Part shown: positions 44,745-53,063 of the stretch, piece by piece
How positions within the stretch are numbered: the first letter of the stretch is position 1
Layout of the letters: every line of letters begins with the position of its first letter
Source: Candidatus Saganbacteria bacterium
GTDB taxonomy: Bacteria; Margulisbacteria; WOR-1; XYC2-FULL-46-14; WPAF01
Assembly: GCA_009772965.1 (NCBI GenBank)
Contig: WPAF01000001.1
Span: 1-64,000 of the forward strand
Direction of reading: 5' to 3'
Length of the DNA stretch: 64,000 nucleotides
Translations under genes and position numbers: made by a program
Notes under the pieces: generated by a model
The model's input: only the letters and a program-made list of their open reading frames with translations
What the model was told of the DNA's origin: nothing
The model's database searches: none

Positions 44745-45367
44745 TATTTCCTCTCCTTAATGACTTTTGCCGGGACTCCTACAGCCGTAACATTGTCGGG
44801 AATATTCGAAATAACCGTAGCTCCAGCCCCGATCATGGCATTTTTGCCGATATTGACATTCTGGATTACCGACGCTCCGGTACCAATATAAGAATACTTT
44901 CCGACCGTGACCGTTCCGGCTAGGTGCGCACCCGGCCAGATCTGACAAAATTCTTTAAGCTGGCAGTCATGATCAACCGAAGCGCCGGTATTCACAACCA
45001 CTCCATTCTCCAGCCGGCTGCCGGAATTAATAACTGCCCCAGGCATTACCACAACCCCTTCACCGAGTGATGCAAAGCGCGACACGGTTGCCCGAGGATG
45101 GACGGCGGTGATGATTTTAACCCTCTGCTCTTTGGCCTGGCGAAAGACCCGTTCCCTAACAACATTATTGCCGATACCAAGTGCGATGGCTGGATCAGTT
45201 ATTTTTTTTAGTTGTTCCCACCCGCCGAGGACTTTATAACCAAGGACTATTTGCCCGATCTTCTTTTCATCTTCATCGAGGAAGCCGTTAACCAAAATAC
45301 CAGATTCCAATAGTATATCTAGCACGACTTTCCCGTGCCCGCCTGAGCCAAAAATCATGACGCTCAT
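44744..45367 (-). CDS. NeuD/PglD-type sugar O- or N-acetyltransferase
   Basis: Left-handed beta-helix acetyltransferase with an N-terminal PglD-type domain (FGSGGHGKVVLDIL at 6-19). Catalytic His133 lies in ASVDHDCQLKEF, and hexapeptide repeats run from about residue 100 to 190 (GTGASVIQNVNIGKNAMIG). 207 residues, normal. Acetylates an amino-sugar nucleotide (as LegH, PglD) or sialic acid (NeuD) using acetyl-CoA. It adjoins the CBS-epimerase and B12 radical SAM genes with 1-nt overlaps; with the DegT aminotransferase it forms the classic dehydratase-aminotransferase-acetyltransferase set. Confidence 0.87.
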   Translation of the reverse strand: MSVMIFGSGGHGKVVLDILLESGILVNGFLDEDEKKIGQIVLGYKVLGGWEQLKKITDPAIALGIGNNVVRERVFRQAKEQRVKIITAVHPRATVSRFASLGEGVVVMPGAVINSGSRLENGVVVNTGASVDHDCQLKEFCQIWPGAHLAGTVTVGKYSYIGTGASVIQNVNIGKNAMIGAGATVISNIPDNVTAVGVPAKVIKERK

Positions 45368-47418
45368 TAATAGGTTATCCTTTTTCGCATCAATTTATTA
45401 TCTAGCTCAACCTTATAAAAAAACTGCTTTATATCCATCCACTCGCTCATTTTTCTTAAAGTGACATTTTTATTTTTATGATCATATTGCATTAATATTT
45501 TCTTCAAAGATCGTTCTTGTTCTTTTGGCAGAAAAAATCGGAACTTAAACCCTTCGGGACTATACAAATCTTCCAATCTTTTGTTGTATTTAGATTCTCT
45601 CCATTCAATAATATTATATTTGCATATCAAATACTTCTCTTTATTGATTTTATCCCAAGTCCCATTAAAATCAATTATGGAAGCGCTAAGAAAGTTTATA
45701 ATTTCTCGACAAGTTTCTCCCTTTAAATGAAACGGTGAGGAATAACTTAAGAATGTATTAAAGAGGTGCTCTTCAAATTCCCTTTTACATTCTATGAGTA
45801 TCTTAAAAATATATTTTCCATTCATTTTTCCACATAATAGCCCTTCTTTCAATAATTTAAAGTTTTCAGATTGGCTATAATGGTTTTGAAGGTTTTCTAT
45901 TGAATCAAACCACTCGCCTTTGGCTTCTTTAATAAATTCACGAAAGACAATGTTTGCTTTTTGCGGTATATTGTTGTTTTTGTCATCCGTCAATTTCAAG
46001 ATATAATTCAACGGATTGACCCCTAAACTCTTTACATATTTTAATAAATCATAATAGAATCTGTAGTTCCATAAAAATTGAATTAACCAATGTACAGGCC
46101 TAAAAGACAGTAGTTCATCTTGGGTCATGGTATCAGTTGAAAGAATCCCTTCTTCAGCTTCAAATGATAATATATCATTGTACTTCCCGAAAGAACTATC
46201 AATCAGTCTAAATTTAGTCTTGCACTTAAATTTACCATTTTCCTTAAAGGATGAGAGTTCCGTCCCATCTAGCACCAAGCCGTTATAACAAACAATATAA
46301 GATACATCCCAATCAAACAATTTTTTCAATGTTTCAATATGGCTGTTTCTTGTCTCCCCCGGCATCCCTAAGATAATTTCTGTCCCGGAAATAGCGCCCA
46401 AATCATTTACTTTTTTGACAATATCTTTAAAAATGGAAATGCTAATATTTTTTCTTTTAACATTTTGCAAAACAATATCATCTAAGGACTGCAATGAAAC
46501 TGCCAAATTTATATTTTTTAATATCTTTGCTATTTCAAATATTTTGGGCTGATTTTTTGCTAAATTAGAACTGCACTTTTGTGGATATCCCGTTTTCTCT
46601 GACAAATTCGTAATATATTTTGCAATTTCTAAATCTCTTTCAGCAATGCCAAAATTACTATCTGCTAAATTTAACAAATTTGTATGCTTTACATGTTCTG
46701 CAATATATTTCAATTCGGCCTTAACTCTTTCCAAACTAAAATAATGCATCTGACGATAAGAAGAAAGCCCCTGCGCACAAAATGTGCATTGATAAGGACA
46801 ACCCCGATTTGTCTCAACAAGAGGTATCAACTTGGTATCAAAGAACTCATCTAAAATGCCGGTCAAGTAGGGCGAAGGAATGTCGTCTAATTTACTAATT
46901 CTCTCTAATCGCTTTCCGATAGCAACTATATTTTGCGCTTCATCATAAAAAAACATGCCATCGATCGGGCCGTTTTTTAGCTCTTTTATATCCCTCCCCG
47001 CGTTAATGTATAATCCCAACAAATCAATAAAGGGTTTTTCGCCCTGGAAGGGCAAATAAAAATCAACTGTTTTATGGGTAATAAAAAACCTCTCCACTCC
47101 TTTTGTTGTATAATTAATATTTGGGCCCCCAAATATTACCAATGTCCTCTTATAAATAGCTTTGATAAAATCTGCCAACTTACCATTCAAATCTGCATTC
47201 CATGTGTAATTACTAAACCCAACTATATCAGGAACAACTTTTTTAAATTGATCAATAAAATCTTGTGGATATTTAAATAACTTAATCTCTGTTTCATTAG
47301 GAAAATATTTTTTTGCATAGGCAGCTAAATAAGCAATATTCAGTGGGAACATATAAGATCCTGCCCCCAAATAATTATGCACCATATCACATAAATATAT
47401 TTTCATTTTCTTTCCCAT
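45367..47418 (-). CDS. B12-binding radical SAM protein (large)
   Basis: 683 residues: a cobalamin-binding-like domain in about 1-140, then a radical SAM core with CPYQCTFC at 207-214 (Cys207, Cys211, Cys214). The 230-residue C-terminal part has no motif I recognise and is rich in Lys and aromatic residues. Such enzymes often methylate carbon or phosphorus. Start ATG 47418 has only a distant AAGGG; the ATG at 47406 is an alternative. It lies between the CMP-synthetase and the acetyltransferase genes, so a modified ulosonate or amino sugar is a possible substrate. Noticeably A+T-rich. Confidence 0.82.
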   Translation of the reverse strand: MGKKMKIYLCDMVHNYLGAGSYMFPLNIAYLAAYAKKYFPNETEIKLFKYPQDFIDQFKKVVPDIVGFSNYTWNADLNGKLADFIKAIYKRTLVIFGGPNINYTTKGVERFFITHKTVDFYLPFQGEKPFIDLLGLYINAGRDIKELKNGPIDGMFFYDEAQNIVAIGKRLERISKLDDIPSPYLTGILDEFFDTKLIPLVETNRGCPYQCTFCAQGLSSYRQMHYFSLERVKAELKYIAEHVKHTNLLNLADSNFGIAERDLEIAKYITNLSEKTGYPQKCSSNLAKNQPKIFEIAKILKNINLAVSLQSLDDIVLQNVKRKNISISIFKDIVKKVNDLGAISGTEIILGMPGETRNSHIETLKKLFDWDVSYIVCYNGLVLDGTELSSFKENGKFKCKTKFRLIDSSFGKYNDILSFEAEEGILSTDTMTQDELLSFRPVHWLIQFLWNYRFYYDLLKYVKSLGVNPLNYILKLTDDKNNNIPQKANIVFREFIKEAKGEWFDSIENLQNHYSQSENFKLLKEGLLCGKMNGKYIFKILIECKREFEEHLFNTFLSYSSPFHLKGETCREIINFLSASIIDFNGTWDKINKEKYLICKYNIIEWRESKYNKRLEDLYSPEGFKFRFFLPKEQERSLKKILMQYDHKNKNVTLRKMSEWMDIKQFFYKVELDNKLMRKRITY

Positions 47419-47425
47419 ATTACGG

Positions 47426-48064
47426 CTATTCCCTTTCTTTAATTCGTTTTAACAACACTTGTTCTGCCAGCCAAAAATCGAATGGATCATCAATTTCCAC
47501 ATTTTGTTCTCGTGAAATAACCATCCTTTCGGCTTTTTCGCCAATAAGTTTTCCTTGTCTGACAAGCTTTGCTGTCAATATAAGCACATTCCCATCATCA
47601 TAAAAAAAACCTTTTCTCTTCTGTCTGTTCTCGAAATACGTGCCATATTCTTCATACATGCAAATAAATCCAGTTGCTAAACTTTCTGCTCCCTTTTCCT
47701 CAAAACGCTTAATACACTCATCGATTAATCCTTCGTCTTTAATTGGGGCATTTGGTTGCAAAATAACTACTACTTTGGCATTAATTACAGCCAAAGCATG
47801 CTGAATGACGGAAATGCCACTAGCAGTATCGGTCGCCAGTTCGGGCGGACGGTCAATAACTTCTGCATCGCAGGATCTTGCAAACTCTGCAATTTCTTTG
47901 TCTTCGGTTGAGACAACAAAACGATCCAGCAACTTTGACTTCTTTGCCGCTTCAATTGTCCAGGCGATCAGCGGTTTACCCGCAATCATTCTAATATTTT
48001 TCCGCGGCACACCTTTGCTTCCTCCACGCGCCGGGATGATCCCAAGATACTTTGTTTTTTTCAT
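47426..48064 (-). CDS. CMP-nonulosonate synthetase (NeuA/LegF type)
   Basis: Activates a sialic-acid-like sugar as CMP-sugar. Seen: IIPARGGSKGVPRKNI near the N-terminus, VVILQPNAPIKDEG, and a C-terminal IDDPFDFWLAEQ typical of NeuA, PseF and LegF. About 212 residues, normal. ATG 48064 follows AGAGGA with 5-nt spacing; an in-frame ATG at 48100 would add 12 residues inside the SDR gene. It directly follows an SDR gene, the order also seen for ptmA and ptmB of Campylobacter. The nonulosonate, legionaminic-type or sialic-type, is not readable. Confidence 0.85.
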   Translation of the reverse strand: MKKTKYLGIIPARGGSKGVPRKNIRMIAGKPLIAWTIEAAKKSKLLDRFVVSTEDKEIAEFARSCDAEVIDRPPELATDTASGISVIQHALAVINAKVVVILQPNAPIKDEGLIDECIKRFEEKGAESLATGFICMYEEYGTYFENRQKRKGFFYDDGNVLILTAKLVRQGKLIGEKAERMVISREQNVEIDDPFDFWLAEQVLLKRIKERE

Positions 48065-48074
48065 ACAGTTCCTC

Positions 48075-48821
48075 TTAATAGATCGTCCAACCGCCATCAA
48101 TTAAGATATTTTGGCCGGTAATATAATTTGATTTGTCGCTTATCAGAAACCTAACAAGCTCCGCTACTTCGCTCGAAGAAACCATCCGGCCTAAGGGGGT
48201 TCGACTGCTGTAAACTTCTGCAAACTTTGATCCACCTTTTTGTGAATCACACAATCCCCCCGGCGAAACAGCATTACATCTGATATTGTACTGTCCATAG
48301 CGTGCCGCGATCCATTTGCAAAAGTGAATTATACCAGCCTTGGCTACCGCGTAAACTAAGGGTGAGGTGATTTTTGTTCCTTCGTAAATAGCAAAAGTCG
48401 GAGCCACCACTCCTTGAATAGAACCAATATTAATGATACTGCCACGTTTTCTCTTTTTCATGAGTGGAATAACCGCTTTGGTCAATAGAAAGCTACCAAG
48501 CAAATTAACTTCCAGCACTCTTTTGAATGTTTCTGATGAGTAGTTTTCAAGCTCTTCGGCAAAACCCGGAGGTTGACAAGAAGCGTTATTAATCAAACCG
48601 TAAACCGTCATTCCACGATTTTTAAATAATTTCCCCAATTCTGCCACTTGTTTTTCATCGGTAATATCGCATTGGAAAAATTGGCCGTGGCAATCTTTGC
48701 CGGCGGGCTCCTGCTTATCAATCACCACTATCTCGTACCCATCTTCTTCCAGAATCTTAGCGTAACTTTGACCCAACACTCCTACCCCCCCTGAAATCAA
48801 CACTGTTTCCTTTATGGTCAT
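48075..48821 (-). CDS. Classical SDR oxidoreductase (PtmA-like by context)
   Basis: Short-chain dehydrogenase of 248 residues. Seen: ISGGVGVLGQSY near the N-terminus, INNASCQPPG, and the catalytic Ser134, Tyr157 and Lys161, all present. C-terminal YITGQNILIDGGWTIY is typical. ATG 48821 has GGAGG about 6 nt upstream. The gene precedes the CMP-nonulosonate synthetase by 10 nt. Its own first 33 bases recur in diverged form 700 bp upstream (see the remnant entry), so this cassette has been moved or duplicated. Reaction unknown. Confidence 0.87.
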   Translation of the reverse strand: MTIKETVLISGGVGVLGQSYAKILEEDGYEIVVIDKQEPAGKDCHGQFFQCDITDEKQVAELGKLFKNRGMTVYGLINNASCQPPGFAEELENYSSETFKRVLEVNLLGSFLLTKAVIPLMKKRKRGSIINIGSIQGVVAPTFAIYEGTKITSPLVYAVAKAGIIHFCKWIAARYGQYNIRCNAVSPGGLCDSQKGGSKFAEVYSSRTPLGRMVSSSEVAELVRFLISDKSNYITGQNILIDGGWTIY

Positions 48822-48830
48822 AAAAGCCTC

Positions 48831-49478
48831 CTATGATTTTGTCGCATATATAATGAAAAAGGTTCGTATTACACCGTCTAGAAACTGGGGCATGCTGTCA
48901 GTAAATTCATCACGACAAACCCGCACCTTGAAACCTCTTTGATTTAAATAACTTAGAACATTTTTAAAAGAATATTGATTGTAATATTTCTTATGTGTCT
49001 TTTCATATTGCGATATCGGCGAAGAAATACTATAAATCTCTTCTCTTTCTCCTAGAAATGTCCGCAATAAAATATGGTGTCTAGCGGCATCGGTCAAATG
49101 TTTTAATGTGGGCATTAAGCCGGAACAGTGTTCAAGTGTCGCACTACATATCACTATGTCAGCTATCTTCGGAGAAGCTGACATGGCGGTATCATGTTGA
49201 ATAAAATTTACTTGTGGATTATCTCGAAAATATTCTGAAGCAATTCTAATATATTCTTCTTCTATGTCCAAACCGGTATACGTTATACCGGAATTTTTAA
49301 AGCTATTATATGCATATCCTGTTGCACAACCAATATCCAACATACTGCTTCCAGGTTTTAAACGCTCCTGTAAAATTTCCCGGAATTGTTTTAAAAATGC
49401 GCGCTCTGGATATTCCCCTTTTAAACGCTTAATCAAATCTTCAGTATAATCTTGCCCGGTTATCTCTTTGAAACCCAT
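48831..49478 (-). CDS. Class I SAM-dependent methyltransferase
   Basis: 215-residue methyltransferase with SAM motif MLDIGCATGYAYNS at 46-59 and CSATLEHCSGLMP, a middle motif with a catalytic-looking region. The rest is not specific. GGGAGG lies 6 nt before the ATG. It is wedged between the Gfo/Idh oxidoreductase gene and the SDR, immediately after the fragment of another SDR start, so it may have been inserted there. Methylation of a nonulosonate hydroxyl or amino group would fit the neighbours. Confidence 0.83.
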   Translation of the reverse strand: MGFKEITGQDYTEDLIKRLKGEYPERAFLKQFREILQERLKPGSSMLDIGCATGYAYNSFKNSGITYTGLDIEEEYIRIASEYFRDNPQVNFIQHDTAMSASPKIADIVICSATLEHCSGLMPTLKHLTDAARHHILLRTFLGEREEIYSISSPISQYEKTHKKYYNQYSFKNVLSYLNQRGFKVRVCRDEFTDSMPQFLDGVIRTFFIIYATKS

Positions 49479-49495
49479 AATTACACCTCCCTCTT

Positions 49496-49524
49496 GAAAT
49501 CAATACCGTTTCCTTCGTAGTCAT
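49496..49524 (-). pseudogene. Remnant of an SDR gene start (M-T-T-K-E-T-V-L-I-S)
   Basis: In the 56-nt gap upstream of the methyltransferase the minus strand has a ribosome-binding-like AGGGGG (49536-49531), an ATG at 49524 and ten codons that match the start of the downstream SDR gene; 28 of 33 aligned bases agree by hand. Three of the four changed codons are synonymous, as if the copy had been a functional gene. After ISR the homology ends and the methyltransferase ribosome binding site begins. The preceding stop codon and spacing also match at both junctions. Interpreted as a broken cassette boundary. Confidence 0.7.
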
Positions 49525-49534
49525 AAAAAACCCC

Positions 49535-50527
49535 CTAAATTGCATCCAGCTTAATCAATCGTCCGGTCCGTGAAGATTGCTTTATAGCTTCAACTACTCT
49601 CATACTGTTAAGCGCTGTTTTGATATCTACCCGGGAGTTGCTTTTCCCTTCAATTATTTCCATAAAGTTCTTCAATTCCAATTGGTAAGTGTTATTAAAG
49701 TCATAATTCACAGGCAAAGAAAAAACTATCTTCGTGAGACCATCGGTCTTTCCAAAGAGATTAACTTGATTGTCCTCTATTGACCATTCCAGCGTCCCAT
49801 TTTCAGCAATTATCTGACAACCTCTTAACCTTTTCTGTGAAAGATAATCCAAGTGCAATTCCACCACTGCACCTGACTCGTATTCCAGAATAGCGGAGCA
49901 GATGTCGTTAGTAGAAATTTCTAAATCGCTGATTCTGTTGACATAGCCAAAAACCTTAATTGGTAGACCAAAAAACCAAATCAGATAATCAATTTCGTGG
50001 ATCATTTCAAGGTGCACCCCCCCACCCAATTCCTTATTTGCGCTGGAGGATTGGCGATAATCAACATTTTTCCTCCAGTACGGTAAGTAATGCGCCGCCC
50101 ATATCTTCGCCGAATACATTTTGCCAAGTTGCGGCAGAAAATCTTTAATAAAACGCAAAACAGGGAAATAACGCATGTTAAAAGCAATGTCATACTTTGT
50201 AAACTGATTTTTGTCGAGCAGACACATTAATTGTTGCGTCGCTGGCAAATCTTGCGTTGGCGGTTTTTCCAGCAAGAAAGGAATACTCCTTTCAATCAGC
50301 TCGGCCACATCATGCTGATGAAATGCGGTAGGCGAGCAGATGATCGCTCCATCAATTGTTTTTTCATTGGTAAACAGCTCATCAAATGAATAGTACTCAG
50401 GAAGCCCCATTTCGTTTTTTTCCGGAGAAGCCCCGTGCCGCAACAACACCACTTGGGAACCTACCGCCAACAAGTTATTGGTATGCCTCTTGCCTATAGA
50501 TCCAAAGCCGATAACTACAAAACGCAT
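49535..50527 (-). CDS. Gfo/Idh/MocA family oxidoreductase
   Basis: NAD(P)-dependent sugar oxidoreductase. Seen: VIGFGSIGKRHTNNLL at the N-terminus, FLLEKPPTQDLPATQ with the conserved E-K-P, and KELGGGVHLEMIHEIDYL with the family's C-terminal histidines. 330 residues. Starts exactly at the stop of the class III aminotransferase gene and is followed by the SDR remnant. Typical partners oxidise C3 or C4 of a sugar nucleotide or acid; the position is not readable. Confidence 0.86.
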   Translation of the reverse strand: MRFVVIGFGSIGKRHTNNLLAVGSQVVLLRHGASPEKNEMGLPEYYSFDELFTNEKTIDGAIICSPTAFHQHDVAELIERSIPFLLEKPPTQDLPATQQLMCLLDKNQFTKYDIAFNMRYFPVLRFIKDFLPQLGKMYSAKIWAAHYLPYWRKNVDYRQSSSANKELGGGVHLEMIHEIDYLIWFFGLPIKVFGYVNRISDLEISTNDICSAILEYESGAVVELHLDYLSQKRLRGCQIIAENGTLEWSIEDNQVNLFGKTDGLTKIVFSLPVNYDFNNTYQLELKNFMEIIEGKSNSRVDIKTALNSMRVVEAIKQSSRTGRLIKLDAI

Positions 50528-51823
50528 TTATCTTCTCACCCCAAAGGCGCTGATTGGCCGACCTTTTAACTTTTCCTTAAGGTCACCCTTTTCTAAAGAC
50601 TGCCTCAATAATTTCATGACTTCATCATAGATTGCCAGCGTTTGATCGATCTCTTTTTCTTGGTGGGCAAAACTAGGATGATGATAACCGATAAATAAAA
50701 GGCCGCGTTCAGCACACTCCTGCTGCATATAACTCTTGATCTCATTAACAGTCTGGCCGTTTGATTCGGTGATAATAAAATGGGACATAGGCGGGTAGCC
50801 AACAATCTTAAGAACGCTGGAAACTCCGTGCTTATTGATCAGGGCAGCTATTCCTTGTTTTAATCTTTCTCCTATCCGCCAGATATGAGCCAGTACTTGA
50901 TCTCGCTGAATAATTTCCAAAGTCGTTAGCGCTGCTTTTATTGATGCTTTCTCGGTAGCATAAGAGGCGGACAAAAAACAATTCTCATCCTCTAATTGCT
51001 GCATTAACTTTTTTGAACCCGCCAACATGCTGAGAGGATAGCCATTGGCAAGAGCTTTGGCATAAACAGCTAGATCGGGAATCACGTTGAAATATTTCTG
51101 AGCGCCCCCCACATCAAGACGGAATCCCGTTTTCATTTCATCAAAGATCAATATAATATTATTTTGTTCGGTTAATTCTCTTATTTTTTTTAAGAAGTTT
51201 GGCTTGGGCTCATAATTAATCACCGGCTCCATGATCAGCACGGCAATTTCGTCCGCCGATTTTTTGATCGTTGCTTCAATTGAATCAATGTCATTGAATG
51301 GATGATTGATTATCCATTCGGCCATGACGCTGGGCACACCTTTGTTTCGAGGTGTTGAAGCAATAAACCAATCGTGAAATCCATGATAACCGTTGACGGT
51401 CATCACTTTCAACTTTCCGGTATAATTTCTGGCCAATCTTATTGCCCCTTCGCAAACATCCGAGCCATTTTTTGCAAAGCGAACCATTTCAGCACAAGGA
51501 ACTAGTTCGATTACTTTACTAGCCAGTTCTGCCTCTTCGGGACAGGCAAGAGTAAAGATTAATCCTTCATCTATTCCCGCCTTAGCCGCACTATCAACTT
51601 CAGAATGAGCATATCCTAAGATCACAGGCGCCAGCGCCATACCATAATCAATATATTCGTTCCCGTCCAGATCGGTTAAACGACAGCCCTTTGCCGACTT
51701 AATAAATAATGGGCAAGCGCCGATTGTGAATAAATTTGGATTCTTACTAAAGGTCGATGTTCCCATTGGAATAACCTTTAATGCTTCCTCGTAATGTTGT
51801 AATGATCTCTTATAATCACGCAT
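50528..51823 (-). CDS. Class III aminotransferase (glutamate-1-semialdehyde aminomutase-like)
   Basis: PLP enzyme of the GSA-aminotransferase type. Seen: VRFAKNGSDVCEGAIRLARN, LIFDEMKTGFR with Asp228 and the Schiff-base Lys256 in AVYAKALANG. 431 residues, normal. No other heme genes are near, so it is not the heme enzyme. ATG 51823 has GGGAGAG upstream and starts 4 nt after the iron-type dehydrogenase stop; an earlier ATG would add 14 residues. The pair with that dehydrogenase suggests oxidation of a primary alcohol followed by amination. Confidence 0.85.
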   Translation of the reverse strand: MRDYKRSLQHYEEALKVIPMGTSTFSKNPNLFTIGACPLFIKSAKGCRLTDLDGNEYIDYGMALAPVILGYAHSEVDSAAKAGIDEGLIFTLACPEEAELASKVIELVPCAEMVRFAKNGSDVCEGAIRLARNYTGKLKVMTVNGYHGFHDWFIASTPRNKGVPSVMAEWIINHPFNDIDSIEATIKKSADEIAVLIMEPVINYEPKPNFLKKIRELTEQNNIILIFDEMKTGFRLDVGGAQKYFNVIPDLAVYAKALANGYPLSMLAGSKKLMQQLEDENCFLSASYATEKASIKAALTTLEIIQRDQVLAHIWRIGERLKQGIAALINKHGVSSVLKIVGYPPMSHFIITESNGQTVNEIKSYMQQECAERGLLFIGYHHPSFAHQEKEIDQTLAIYDEVMKLLRQSLEKGDLKEKLKGRPISAFGVRR

Positions 51824-51827
51824 TGTT

Positions 51828-53009
51828 TTACTCTCCCCCGTGCAAAGACCGCACTGTATTTTCAATTTCCTTTAAACCAAAAGGTATCGGGTTCTGTTCA
51901 AATGCTGCTTTAAGTTGCATCGAATTATCAATAATTAACCGTAAGTCAGCTTCTGATTGCACTCCAAATCCTTTAAGATTGGTTGGTATCCCTAGCTCGC
52001 GGCTTAATGTTTCAATTGCTTCTGCAAATTTAATGGACTTCTCCTGTATTGATAATCCACTATCAGGAAAAGCTAAATCGTAAAGCTGTTCATATTCATT
52101 ATATCCATTTTGCACATTGAACCTGATAACTTCCGGCAAAAAGACCGATCCCGCCAAGCCATGCGGCACATTAAAATAGACACCTAAAGGATAACTTAGT
52201 GCCCCAGCTGGACCAGCTCCGGAATTCATAAGAGCAATTCCGGCAAGGCCGCTCCCAATCAATAAATTAAGCTTCGTTTCTTTTGAACGATCCCCTTCCG
52301 AAACTTTTTTTAAATTCAAGAATAATAACTTAAAGGCCTCTCTAGAAAATATTCGGGAGATGTGGGTTGCATTTCTTGCCACAAAGCTTTCGAGGGTATG
52401 CGTCATGGCATCCATGCCTGCAGAGGAAAATATTTTCAATGGGCAGCTATCAAGCAATCTCTGGTCATATAATCCCAACCGAGGATAATTATATTCAGTG
52501 TTAATGCCGAATTTCCACTTTTCGACTTCATCAATAAAAACTGCAAATGGGGTAACTTCGCTTCCTGTCCCAGCTGTCGATGGAATAGCAACGACTGGCA
52601 AAGGTATATTTTTGACCTTATTAAATCCCCTATATTCTAATCCTTTCCCCTTATTTGTCTTTAATACAGCCAATCCTTTACTTAGATCCATGGTGCTGCC
52701 GCCGCCTATCGCGACAAAACAATCCAGATCGGCATCTCTAAAAGTTTTTGCAGCTGTATCCAAATATTCATAGGTGGGTTCGGGCATATCATTTAAAAAC
52801 AATACTACTTCTGCCAAGTTTGATTTTAAATCTTCTAAAATTTTTACAACATATTGATTCTTCTCGAAAAGGCCTTTATCTATGACCAAACCGACCTTAC
52901 CCCAGGAATTCGCTTTAAGATGTTTCGACAAATCTTTTGTTATCCCGTCGCCAACTAACATTTCCGTCTTCATGACAAACCTGATATTTTCATTACTGAA
53001 ATCCTTCAT
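51828..53009 (-). CDS. Iron-type (group III) alcohol dehydrogenase with altered metal site
   Basis: NAD(P)-dependent dehydrogenase of the iron-containing group. Seen: GGGSTMDLSKG at 102-112, GTGSEVTPFAV at 148-158, Asp200 and His204 in GMDAMTH, and His283 in NVPHG. The third usual His ligand and its partner in the H-A-x-x-H segment are Gly269 and Tyr273 in GPAGALSYPLG, so the metal site is incomplete. 393 residues. Precedes the class III aminotransferase. A KdnB-like role (oxidising a terminal CH2OH of an ulosonate) is the inference. Start ATG 53009 with AGAGAGG upstream. Confidence 0.85.
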   Translation of the reverse strand: MKDFSNENIRFVMKTEMLVGDGITKDLSKHLKANSWGKVGLVIDKGLFEKNQYVVKILEDLKSNLAEVVLFLNDMPEPTYEYLDTAAKTFRDADLDCFVAIGGGSTMDLSKGLAVLKTNKGKGLEYRGFNKVKNIPLPVVAIPSTAGTGSEVTPFAVFIDEVEKWKFGINTEYNYPRLGLYDQRLLDSCPLKIFSSAGMDAMTHTLESFVARNATHISRIFSREAFKLLFLNLKKVSEGDRSKETKLNLLIGSGLAGIALMNSGAGPAGALSYPLGVYFNVPHGLAGSVFLPEVIRFNVQNGYNEYEQLYDLAFPDSGLSIQEKSIKFAEAIETLSRELGIPTNLKGFGVQSEADLRLIIDNSMQLKAAFEQNPIPFGLKEIENTVRSLHGGE

Positions 53010-53030
53010 ATTGTTCTACCTCTCTTTTAA

Positions 53031-53036
53031 ATTATA
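53031..53036 (-). promoter_or_regulatory. Perfect -10 hexamer before the iron-type dehydrogenase
   Basis: TATAAT on the minus strand in the 54-nt gap between the PIG-L and iron-type dehydrogenase genes, about 22 nt before the start codon. There is no good -35 element at 16-18 nt, so it may be a weak internal promoter or chance in A+T-rich DNA. This is one of the few real gaps in the run. Confidence 0.22.
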
Positions 53037-53063
53037 TTCAGGCCGGTTGCTGGAACTCTGTAA

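Noticed and set aside
50528-51823. Heme biosynthesis aminomutase (HemL)
   Set aside because: Motif resemblance only; no other heme genes and the position is inside a sugar block next to an alcohol dehydrogenase.
50528-53009. Phosphonate biosynthesis suggested by an iron-type dehydrogenase next to a class III aminotransferase
   Set aside because: No PEP mutase, phosphonopyruvate decarboxylase or phosphonate cytidylyltransferase is in the window.
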